From Onchidella celtica (Eukaryota > Mollusca > Gastropoda > Systellommatophora > Onchidiidae): a stretch of DNA of 64,000 bases. This document shows, piece after piece, positions 10,959-19,383 of the stretch. Positions within the stretch are counted from its first letter, which is position 1. Every line of letters begins with the position of its first letter. The stretch is taken from NCBI GenBank assembly GCA_963931925.1, contig OZ007569.1:8357457-8421456 (forward strand). The letters run 5' to 3'. The position numbers and the translations under genes are program-made. Below the pieces are notes generated by a model. The model did not search any database and had not been told where the DNA came from. It worked only from the letters and a program-made list of their open reading frames with translations.

Positions 10959-11562
10959 GCGTTTAAGTTTGAGTTTAAGTTTGACGGTGCGTCGGCACGA
11001 TAACGGCCACTTTGCAGCTTTCACGGTTTGTTTGTTATCTCTCTCTGGGCTAGCTTTCAGCCCTCAGTTGGCTATAGATAAGATTCTGATCAGATAATAG
11101 CTAAGTTAGGGATCTAACGGGAAAAGGCCCGTATTAAAAAACATAACGGGAAAAGGCCCGTGCTGGAAAGTATGTCTATGAATTTTGTAAATATGATAGA
11201 AGTCTGTTAAGTCAACTTGCAGAGTTCGACCTCTTGCAGAAATGACAGGGTGCGCTGTGGGTCCACGTCAGAGAATAATTCGTTCATGAAGCCACGCGCA
11301 TAGTGTCTTCTTCGATATGCACGAACTCTACACAATCAGTTAAAATGTGTTTTATTGTTAGTAGGCAGTTGCATGCCACACATTCGGCGGGATCTTCTCC
11401 TCCAAGCAAAAAATATTGTGTGAGGTGGGTATGACCCCAGACGGAGTCTACTAAGGACAAATTCATCTCTCCGATTTTGTTCAGGGGCATGGGTCCACTG
11501 TCCAAGTTGATCTTGGACAGAGTGTAATTTAGTCGATGTTTGTTAATCTCACCTTTCCTACT
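10959..11562 (-). mobile_element. 5'-truncated non-LTR retrotransposon (LINE) 3' end
   Basis: Read on the minus strand, this is the last part of an ORF2-type frame, a ~200-base 3' UTR and a terminal tail of AAACTT/AAACTC repeats just after CGTGCCGACGCACCGTC. The UTR carries a TAACGGGAAAAGGCCCGT motif twice (11117-11134 and 11146-11163), each half able to form a small GGGCC stem. Tails of short tandem repeats rather than poly-A are known in the I/Jockey-like clades. The 5' side stops at the foldback MITE at 11563. There is no reverse transcriptase domain in the window, so the copy is dead on arrival or eroded. Confidence 0.75.
11207..11559 (-). pseudogene. Non-LTR retrotransposon ORF2 C-terminus, frameshifted
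   Basis: In the frame from 11505 down to 11287, residues read GHTHLTQYFLLGGEDPAEC and then a C-x2-C-x7-H-x4-C knuckle (C42, C45, H53, C58 of the local frame) with the TIKHILTDC signature. This arrangement of an RIGHTHLT-like segment, a zinc knuckle and an HIL-x2-C motif is typical of the extreme C-terminus of I/Jockey/R1-type ORF2 proteins downstream of RNase H. The frame is open upstream through KINLDSGP to about 11559. At 11284-11290 the reading shifts by one base. The other frame then gives NELFSDVDPQRTLSFLQEV and stops at TAA 11207-11209, again as expected of the family's C-terminal tail. So it is a broken fragment with one indel and no 5' part. Confidence 0.8.
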
Positions 11563-11741
11563 CAGTGCGCTCTAGCCGAGTTTGATCAACCGACTTGTTG
11601 GATGGTGACGCCACAACATTGGGTTTCCAATGAGGCCTCACACACCACCCAACTAACGTGTACAGTTGGATTTCATTGAAACTCAATGTTGTGGTCACAT
11701 TAAACGAGTTGGCCGACCAAAAATCGGTGACTGCGCGCTGG
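11563..11741. mobile_element. Foldback MITE, family F1 copy A
   Basis: The left half, with TTTGATCAACCGACTTGTTG from 11581, and the reverse complement of the right half pair imperfectly over about 75-80 bp. The CAATGAG-type core near 11628 pairs with TTCATTGAAACTCAA near 11672. The outer ends share CAGYGCGC. A homologous element lies at about 35139-35306, with the same TTTGATC, GTTGGATGGTGACG and TTGGCC motifs in the same order. It has no coding capacity. It abuts the truncated retrotransposon, so it either inserted into it or marks its breakpoint. The 97-codon minus frame here (11558-11851) is a by-product. Confidence 0.65.
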
Positions 11742-13106
11742 GCCTTACGTTCAGAATGCTGAAATCTGACTTCAGAGCCTTTCTCAGCTTCTGGTTCTAG
11801 CTGGGACCATAATCTTTCTGCATGGACGCGCCGGTCTACACACACCGTCATAGTCTATAGTATGGTCGATTTACTTTACTCCATCACTGTCAATGCTCAC
11901 GCATTAGTCGATTAACATCTACATAATCACATTCATAGCCACAGCCTCACCCCCATACCTCCAGTCATTCAAACACTATCAGACAGCTACTGCCACAATG
12001 ATCACTCCTCTTTTCTCCCTGCCCAGGCTGAAACACACACGGACTATCAAACAAAAGATTACATCAATCTTAACTCTACAGTGACAAGACACTCTGGGTG
12101 ATGAAAATCTTTGGCCAGCCAGGATTCATAACCGAAGAAATAATGTCCCCTGGAAGCCTCGTCCATTTGCGGCACAACGTTGGTGAAGCTACCACAAGTC
12201 ATGGGGCATGGGGAACAGAAGAACGCATAACAAACACGCAGTCTTGGACAACTCTGATTTTATGTACATTATGAATAAGCTAATGAAATATCCGAAGTGG
12301 TCAAAACTATTGCTTCGGTACCATACGTTCATAAAGTGTTCTTTTCTGACCATTTCGTGCTTGTGTTACCCTTAGCAATGAAATTCCATTCCACACCTGT
12401 TCGCTAACAATTTGGGGGGGTTCTGCTGAAAATAAAATGAGTAACTTTCAAGAAGTGTAACAGTCAAGAACAAAGTAATCAAGAATAATAATGAATCGAC
12501 TATCTTTCTGTCATTCATTCATAAAGTTAGATTGGACGAAATCGCGGAAATATAAAACTAATGCACCGCCACACCGAGTAAATCTAGGCGCCAGCTGAGC
12601 TGGCCTGCAGGACACTCATGGTGTCGCTGTTGTCTTGTTGTTTTTTTCCTGTTGCAGTAATGAAAAATGATGGTGCTGTGTAGTTGTATTCACCGTTGCT
12701 CCTGGTGCTTCTACTTACAACTTGAAAACTTCGATGAGTCACGATTAAATTGCAAAACTAAAAACTGGCGTACAACCAATTTTGGTACGAATAAGTGCGA
12801 AATAAGCACCGTGACCTGATCCCTTTTTTATATAATTCATCTTAAAACTCTTTGATGAGTTTTTGAAAAGTTTTTTAAAAATTATGTTTTTGTTTAGTTT
12901 TTTTTCTGTTCCTTATCTTGCACACCCAACGACCTTGCATGTTCAGTACGACGGTAAAAATAGTGACAAGCTTATCAAACAAACACTTCATAGACATAGT
13001 TGTCTTATCGCGCACAAAATCATTTCCGAAGTAAAGTATCGACAAACAATTTTGAGCTGGAAATTGACGACAAAACAAGAAAAACTGAACAGGCTAAGAG
13101 GGAGAA
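11742..13106. other. Unannotated stretch, no gene recognised
   Basis: The first ~110 bp could be a further piece of the interrupted retrotransposon, but its translation shows no known motif. It also contains a near-perfect 15-bp palindrome GCCAGCTGAGCTGGC at 12590-12604 and a G-run at 12413-12420. Frames at 12863-13261 and 12875-13078 are overlapping, on opposite strands and unrecognised. Confidence 0.55.
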
Positions 13107-13131
13107 TGTGTGTGTGTGTGTGTGGGGGGGG
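13107..13131. repeat. (TG)n plus G-run
   Basis: About nine TG units followed directly by eight G. Its reading in the 132-codon plus frame is CVCVCGGGGG, which argues against that frame being a gene. Confidence 0.9.
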
Positions 13132-13484
13132 AGGTGGAGTGAGGATGTATTATTCTGAGATGATGAGTAAACATAATCAATCCATCATCCTTCATGTATT
13201 CTGGGTGAAAGTTTACCCAGGGAAAGCTACCCTACAGGAGATAGACCAGCTGCTGACGTAGTATCTAAATTTATGTGCTAATTTAACAGACCTGTCTACG
13301 GGCCCTCACGACAAAACATTAGTTCATACTTGATTTAACCATCATAGCAAATGTTTGGGATTTGTCAACACAGAGCACTGGTCTTCACAGGCCATCAAAC
13401 TAGTTTTTATCTTAACATGACAACCCTGGAATTTTCGATGAGGGAGGTTCAGGTAAAAAGTTGTACAGACTGGTGTACTCACTT
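13132..13484. other. Unannotated stretch, no gene recognised
   Basis: A+T-rich unique-looking DNA. Nothing recognised. Confidence 0.5.
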
Positions 13485-13665
13485 CTAGAAGAAAGGGAGA
13501 AAGACAGAAACTAACGAAAGAAAGAGAGAAATAAAACAGAAAGTAACGAAAAAAAGAAAGAATTCAGACACTAACGGAAGAAAGAAAGAAAAACAGAAAC
13601 CAGCGAAAGATAGAAAGGAACTAACGAAAGAAAGAAAGAAACAAAGTAAGAAAAAGAGAGACATG
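13485..13665. repeat. Degenerate GAAA-rich tandem repeat
   Basis: Plus-strand purine tract built from units of roughly 30 bp of the form ACAGAAACTAACGAAAGAAA, repeated about five times with substitutions (AGTAACG, ACTAACGG, ACCAGCG). The embedded CTAACG marks the unit and distinguishes it from a simple (GAAA)n. The 99-codon minus frame (FFLSF-rich) derives from it. Confidence 0.85.
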
Positions 13666-14167
13666 AACATTGTCGCGATGTGGGTTAGATGGGGAGAATT
13701 CGACTGACACTCTTTCGAGGTCCGCTCCCACAATCGACGAACACACAAAAAAAATACTTGCACTCTAAAAACTAAATAAATCAATTGCTTTGATTTTTAG
13801 CAGAACTGTAGGGCAGTTTAATTACAGGAATTAATGTAACAAATATAATTATAAATATAAATATCAATTCAAAGGCAACTGAATCTAACTAATGAAACTA
13901 CAGCTTTCTATAAAGACTAACTTATTCACTCTAACTACTTGCAGGTCATATGAGTTATATGCCAAATAGAATCCGCGCACGTGGCGACGGATATAACAGT
14001 TTAAATTCTATTAATTCAATGAGACATGTTATGATATGGACATTTCCTCTAGACACGCCATGGAGAATGCTTGTACAACCATGCGTTGTCTGGCGGTAGC
14101 TCTGAAACTGTCTTCAAAAGTGAGTAGAACGGTTCACTTTCATCATTACAAATTAGTATGGACTCTC
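13666..14167. other. Unannotated stretch, no gene recognised
   Basis: A+T-rich, with an ATAAATATAAATATC patch near 13850-13865. No supported feature. Confidence 0.5.
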
Positions 14168-14209
14168 ACCATGGGGCCCTCACTGGGCACCATGGGGCCC
14201 TCACTGGGA
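14168..14209. repeat. 21-bp tandem duplication
   Basis: ACCATGGGGCCCTCACTGGG plus one variable base, twice in direct succession. It is an in-frame 7-codon duplication in the 14036-14257 plus frame, but that frame has no other support. Confidence 0.95.
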
Positions 14210-16080
14210 GTGAGAGCGCTGGATGTAAACGCTGTGGGTTTATATCAAACCAAGTAGCTTAGGCTCTGGAGCTTTAAAACATCACGCTCCTCACAATGTG
14301 GACTGCTCAAATGCGTCTCTATGTCTCTCATCTGGCTGAGGACTATCGCCGTCCACCTCGTAAATGGATTGTCTACATGTGGCCTCTATCTAAGCTCTGC
14401 ACGGGTTTAAATACTAAAGCTATGTCTCGACCTTCCGTCCAGATTCATACATTTGATTGGTGCAGTCGCTTCAGCTCAGCCTGCAATATTAATTTATGCT
14501 TGTCATGGCCTTGCGCCAAAATCCAGGTCAATTTTACGGTCTAGACAAAATTTAAAATGCGAAACATTAACTACTAAAATCTTCAAACCCCGTGCTTTCT
14601 ACTCTTATGCACGAATTTCCGAACGCCAACTAAGCGTCTAAATAAACTACCTTTACTCGCCCCTTATCTATGTTAATCAAAATCACGGGGTCGAGAACTG
14701 CTCTGTCATTCCTAGCTATACATTTATTCTGTCTCGCCCCTCCTTCTCTCCATCCATCAGAAAAAAGGTGTTTCAAAACAAACTGTTCACGAGAACAGCT
14801 CAAGGACAAATTACGCTGGTTATAATCAACAAGATCGTAAAAATTAACTCACTGACGTCGTGACCTAGCACGGCATTTATGATCCTAATGTGATCATGAC
14901 AAACATAGTTCATATAAGGTTAAATTGAAGGAATACAATTATAAGAAAGCAGCTCCCGATAAGAAAACAATACCCAAAAACATTCTCGGTAAAACACAAT
15001 ATGCGATGCAATTAACCTTTCCACTCCTGTAATTCCCATGGCATGATGATCCACGTAGCATGGCATCATTACATTATTACCCAACTACAGGGCTTGGGGA
15101 AAACAACGGTAAGATTAGCTAACCAGTCTGCATATCATCTTCTCTTTTATATCTTTTTTTTGGGTCAAAATAAGGATACATTGTCCAAGCTGAGCTTCCG
15201 TGACTGAGGCAGATCGATGTTTGAGTAATTACAAAAGGCCGGGCTTGCTATTAATGGAAATGGAGATGTATTAGTTTATTATGGCACCCAACTGCTTGAT
15301 TAGCAGTGCAAGAACAATGCCATTTAGCCAAGGTAAAAATCCGATCGTTTGTTTCTGAAAGATTACTCCTAAATAATTCATCGTCGGTAGAAAAGAAAAA
15401 AACCCATGAAATCTAAAACATAAGCCCAGCAGGGAATTCGACACTGGCTAAAGTGGTGATACGCCAGAATTTACAGAGATGTGTCTATGAAACGCGAAGA
15501 TGCGGTCCGAAATCTTTCCCTCAGTCACACAGGGTTGATATGAACTCGTTTGGATCTACTTCTACACAAAATTTCTATGCATTATTCAGTTACTCCTTTC
15601 ACTGCATTTTATTTTTTTTGTTGTTGTTGTTGTTGTTGTTTTAAGCAGGTATATACCTCGCCATAAAATTAAATTCTCCTTCGAAAAGCTAGGAATCAAA
15701 CGCTGACATGAAGACTATATTCAATGTACTGAAAAAAATGTCCACGGCGTTGACTTGCAATCAATTCAGGTTGTATGTGCACCACTCTGCATTAACTCCC
15801 ATTTAGAAACAATTGATTCGATGTTAATATTACAAGTTTTGCTACTTCAAAATGTAGTATGGAAGATTATTTCTTGCATGGCACTTAATGTTTCACTTGA
15901 CCCCGTCCTGTCCTCGACGGGTAATTCGTGCGACTGTTCTCGAGAAATACGACACAGACAATAGACTCCAGAGTGGGCTTAATATGTACTTCATTGGTGT
16001 TTCTACATTTCTATGAGTCATTGACAGTCACGTGTTTTTAAACAAAACCCCACATCCAGTTTAGAATGTAGTTAAGGATC
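14210..16080. other. Unannotated stretch, no gene recognised
   Basis: No tandem array or transposon ends seen apart from the (TTG)n at 15612-15641. Plus frames of 62-82 codons at 14296-14641 and 15453-15964 overlap each other in different phases and lack known motifs. Confidence 0.55.
15612..15641. repeat. T-run and (TTG)n microsatellite
   Basis: Eight T followed by about seven TTG units. It translates as Phe/Leu repeats in the local plus frame. Confidence 0.9.
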
Positions 16081-16182
16081 CGTAGTCGAGTTGCAAAGCC
16101 AAATAGAGAAAATACTGAGTTGTGTTCACTGTTCAGCTAGATCTTTCTATGTAAAACACTACGCTCCGCTAACAACAGCTAC
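16081..16182 (+). repeat. Dispersed repeat D1, copy A
   Basis: Shares with 47884-47983 a core of about 37 bp containing AGAAAATACTGAGTTGTGTT and then CACTGTTCAGC, almost identical in both. More diverged flanks (CGTAG near the start and CTAACAACAGC at the end) keep the same order and spacing of about 100 bp. Both copies are in the same orientation. The arrangement of a strongly conserved core inside decayed flanks resembles an old SINE or MITE, but I see no pol III boxes or inverted ends. Confidence 0.7.
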
Positions 16183-16270
16183 CACTATATTCGAAGTAAA
16201 CAGTTTTCTTTGATTTACAAAAAACACCAAAACACGACTTGGGCAACTGCGGAATGAATGTGACGTCTTA
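16183..16270. other. Unannotated spacer
   Basis: Short A+T-rich spacer ending in TTA just before the GGCCGCATTCAGACC motif. Confidence 0.4.
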
Positions 16271-16400
16271 GGCCGCATTCAGACCAAACTGACGACAACG
16301 GGCTTGTGAACACGACCGAACGCCCGTTTTGAAATGACTAAACATGAATAAATTTTATAAAATTCTTTAAAAAGCGATAAAAACGCCTAGCGCACGCGCC
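16271..16400. mobile_element. Possible PIF/Harbinger-like transposon terminus
   Basis: The sequence TTA followed by GGCCGCATTCAGACCAAACT and then GACGACAACGGG resembles the start of terminal repeats of PIF/Harbinger- or ISL2EU-type elements. Those elements often begin with GGCCGCATTCAGACC-like sequence and may duplicate a TWA target. I could not find the matching opposite terminus, so this would be a solo end or a decayed element. Overlapping 110-codon frames on both strands at 16338-16737 show no transposase motif. The assignment is from memory of motif style only. Confidence 0.35.
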
Positions 16401-16707
16401 CGTGACTAACTTTGGGTCGCTGAATTCAAATCTGTACTCAAAAATAACATTTGATGAAAAAAATGTATTTGAAATTTTTGCTTCAAGCACCTCGCCTGTG
16501 CTATTTGTAGACGCCATGAGCGTGTTGGCTACACGGCTGAGTGTCGTTGAAATTTTACTGCAGCCCTGCTGCGACCCCTTGTACTGGACAAATTGGATAA
16601 ACCTGAGAGACATCAAAGCCTTTCTGTCATTCTTGTGTGTATTTTGCCATCTTTGTATAGTACGTTTCAATGAGACACATTATATATTATTACTTTCATC
16701 AAAGTCA
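16401..16707. other. Unannotated stretch, no gene recognised
   Basis: May be the interior of the preceding element. Frames of 110-111 codons run on both strands over the same bases, and at most one could be real. Neither has a recognisable domain. Confidence 0.4.
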
Positions 16708-16905
16708 ATAAACAGTTGCTCCGCATGGACAGTTTAAAGCTAAATGTAGTTGCTGTATGGATAATTTAAAACTGAACGCGTTTGCTGTGCATTCTTCAGC
16801 AGTTTGAAACAACAGCCCTTGTTGTTCATGAACAGTTCAAAACTGAATGCAGTTGCTGTGCATGAACAATAATGTCATGAACAACAATGTAGAACTGAAC
16901 TATAC
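16708..16905. repeat. Degenerate ~34-bp tandem repeat
   Basis: Repeated pattern of GTTGCTGTGCATGAACAGTT followed by AAAACTGAATGCA, seen about four to five times with substitutions and internal indels (GTTGCTCCGCATGGACAG, GTTGCTGTATGGATAA, TTTGCTGTGCATTCTTCAG, GTTGCTGTGCATGAACAA). An old minisatellite. Confidence 0.75.
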
Positions 16906-17374
16906 TGTGACTGATTTGGACAAGCCAAGGCCTAAAAGGCAATACATGGATATTGATAATTTTAGGTCATTTTCTGTGCGATTTTCGTTCGTTTAATATA
17001 TTCGTCAAGGCGTTATGCTTCATCCATGATGTGTTCAAGAACATTCTCAGTGAACAACTTAAAATTACTGCACAAGATTATGTGCAAGAGCAGAAGAAAC
17101 GTCAATTCTAATCTTCTTTGTCTCCAACTCAAGCTTTAGTGCCCAGTGTACAATGTAACATCCAGGATAGATGGGCCTGTTATGAAACAATGAGCATGCG
17201 GAATGACGTTAAGTACGACTATAATATTTTCGGGAATAAGAAGAATGCACAAAATGGCCGAAGGAAGTGAAATAACATAGCATAAAACCACAGAAAACCT
17301 GTGGGGTCGCAGCAGTCCTGTTGAAGTCTTTTATTGTTCGTTGTTGTTTTTTTCACTTGAAATAGGCGAAAGCC
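16906..17374. other. Unannotated stretch, no gene recognised
   Basis: Nothing supported. A short minus frame at 17219-17440 runs into the following duplication. Confidence 0.5.
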
Positions 17375-17528
17375 GAATATTTTGTGTATTTTCTGTTTTC
17401 TCTTTAGTTTGCTTTGTATTGTTTGGGTTTTATTTCTCACGCAGGGTTTCGGAATATTTTGTGTATTTTCTGTTTTCTCTTTAGTTTGCTTTGTATTGTT
17501 TGGGTTTTATTTCTCACGCGGGGTTTTG
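17375..17528. repeat. 77-bp tandem duplication
   Basis: A T-rich unit starting GAATATTTTGTGTATTTTCT is present at 17375 and again at 17452, ending CTCACGCAGGG and CTCACGCGGGG. The two units are nearly identical, so the duplication is recent. The plus frame through both gives a repeated FCVFSVFSLVCFVLFGFYF peptide as a consequence of duplication. Confidence 0.95.
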
Positions 17529-17630
17529 CAACATACAACCTTTTCTTTTTGCCCAATTTTGACGTTGAAACAAAATAGGTCTGTTTCAATCACGGCATCA
17601 GAAATTGTGATGTATCCCCTCCTCCTTGTG
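17529..17630. other. Spacer between two tandem repeats
   Basis: About 100 bp with no repeat, separating the 77-bp duplication from the 19-bp array. Confidence 0.5.
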
Positions 17631-17801
17631 CACGGCGGATGGGTATGTGCACGGCGGATGGGTATGTGCACGGCGGATGGGTATGTGCACGGCGGATGGG
17701 TATGTGCACGGCGGATGGGTATGTGCACGGCGGATGGGTATGTGCACGGCGGATGGGTATGTGCACGGCGGATGGGTATGTGCACGGCGGATGGGTATGT
17801 G
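17631..17801. repeat. 19-bp minisatellite, 9 exact copies
   Basis: The unit CACGGCGGATGGGTATGTG is repeated nine times from 17631 with no substitution visible. It is GC-richer than its surroundings and contains GTGCAC at each junction. Since 19 is not a multiple of three, each frame cycles through the unit in 57 bases, and none of the six frames has a stop. This accounts for six overlapping 75- to 176-codon frames here. Without other support these are not genes. Confidence 0.98.
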
Positions 17802-18918
17802 CACTTGCAAAGACCTGGCTGCCATCCACAGACAAGAGCGGAAACTCTTATGAGAAGGAGCCGCATGGCCTTGGAAGCTCTGACGAGTGATGGATATGAG
17901 CTTTTAGTTTAGGTTTAGAGAAAACACGGGAAGGAGAAAATGGCAATATGGATTGTGCTAGGAAGAGGCTATACGACAAAGAACACATAGCCCAAATATT
18001 TAGGACAGAAGGAGTTCCTGCCAGAAGCGCCCATCAACCACCTGCGAATGACAAAATAATACTCAAAATATGCTAGAAACCAACATTACGTGACGTCAAG
18101 TGGGACCACCTTGGGATCGTAAAGAGAAAGCTTTAAGCCTTGGGCTCCAATTACTGTAATTTTATGGAAATGTGTGTGCATTGCGTGTGCGCGGAATGCA
18201 AAAGGAAAGATACTGTTGCCATAGTAAATTACCCTATTTAATGCAGAACCTGAATTAGATGGGAGAAGATTCTTGTGTTGTTGATATGCCAGGTGTTTGG
18301 CATTGGGTGAACCCATTGGCTGTAAACTGAACTGTATTGAAGTCGGCTGTAGTAGTGGTGGTAGTTACTGAAATAGTAACACTACTGGTGCTGGCGGTGA
18401 CAATTCCTCCTTGCACATGTTGGTGGTGGTGATGACGATATTGATAACAATGGCATCGATGATAAGGATGATAATGGAGTTGTCTACATGCATTTAAAAT
18501 TTAAAATTATCACCCCACACATTGTTTCAAGGCAGTGGAGTATAATAAACACATGTGGGGTGGAGGAAAAATCTCCAATGCGTCTGTTTAAATATCTTAT
18601 GGATATTTCCATCACTGTACCTGGGTTCCAATGTGTATTTACATCTAATCAGTGATGCTATTTCTGTAAGAAAGCTTTTCAAGCTTAACTCAGAACGGCC
18701 AACAGCCCGAATCTGTTTACGCCAAACCCCGATTAATCATTCATTGGGAATCTATTGTGTCCAGGACAAAGAAAATGTTCTCTTGTGCGCATCGACGCCA
18801 ATGGAACTCAGCTGTAAACCAGGCGTACGTAAGCTACAGGTTTACCACAAAAGCGTCAATGCCAAAAGTACCGAACTCAGCCTGCGCCTGAGCAAAGGAT
18901 CACAATTTCGGATATAGC
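17802..18918. other. Unannotated stretch, no gene recognised
   Basis: Contains imperfect GGTGGTAGT-type triplets near 18350-18480. The 120-codon plus frame at 18555-18917 has no recognised motif and ends next to dispersed repeat D2. Confidence 0.55.
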
Positions 18919-18989
18919 ATTCCACTGAATATCCCCGGAATTGCTATCCTGTGTTTCTGACTAACATCCAAGACGCATAGCAAGTTAAA
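18919..18989 (+). repeat. Local direct repeat D2, copy 1
   Basis: About 71 bp sharing CACTGAATATCCCCG, then ATTGC, ATCC, GTGT, ATCCAAGA and GCAAGTTAAA in the same order with the copy at 19313-19383. Identity is perhaps three quarters by eye, so the duplication is old. The 394-bp interval between copies shows no similarity I could detect. Confidence 0.75.
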
Positions 18990-19312
18990 CTTAGAGATGT
19001 CTTGGTCTGCTGCTCCTTCTTGCACATTGACACCAATGATAATGCCATCTCGGGACAGATGACAAGAAACTGATGAACACAGCCGAAGACAAGCGGGCAC
19101 GCAGAACAGAACTCCACAACCGCAATAGATCTTAAAGCCATAGAGAGGTGCGACCGTTCGGTCAAGATTCACTCACACATTGGCCTGTTCAGTCACGGGG
19201 AAGACTGCTATAGCAGAGCTGATAGTTAAAACAGAAAAAGCACAAAATTCCATGGTCAACCTTGACCTATGTAGGCCTCGAAAAGTGATTTGCCGTCTTT
19301 TGAACGGACTCA
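18990..19312. other. Spacer between D2 copies
   Basis: No gene recognised. Overlapping minus frames at 18900-19172 are unrecognised. Confidence 0.45.
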
Positions 19313-19383
19313 ACATTTCACTGAATATCCCCGCATTGCCATCCGTGTCTCTAAGTAGTATCCAAGATATATGGCAAGTTAAA
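19313..19383 (+). repeat. Local direct repeat D2, copy 2
   Basis: Second, diverged copy of the 18919-18989 segment in the same orientation. Confidence 0.75.

Noticed and set aside
17382-17912. 176-codon plus frame with VHGGWVCARRMGMCTADGY repeats
   Set aside because: Built from the 77-bp duplication and the 19-bp array. The array is open in all six frames, so openness carries no information.
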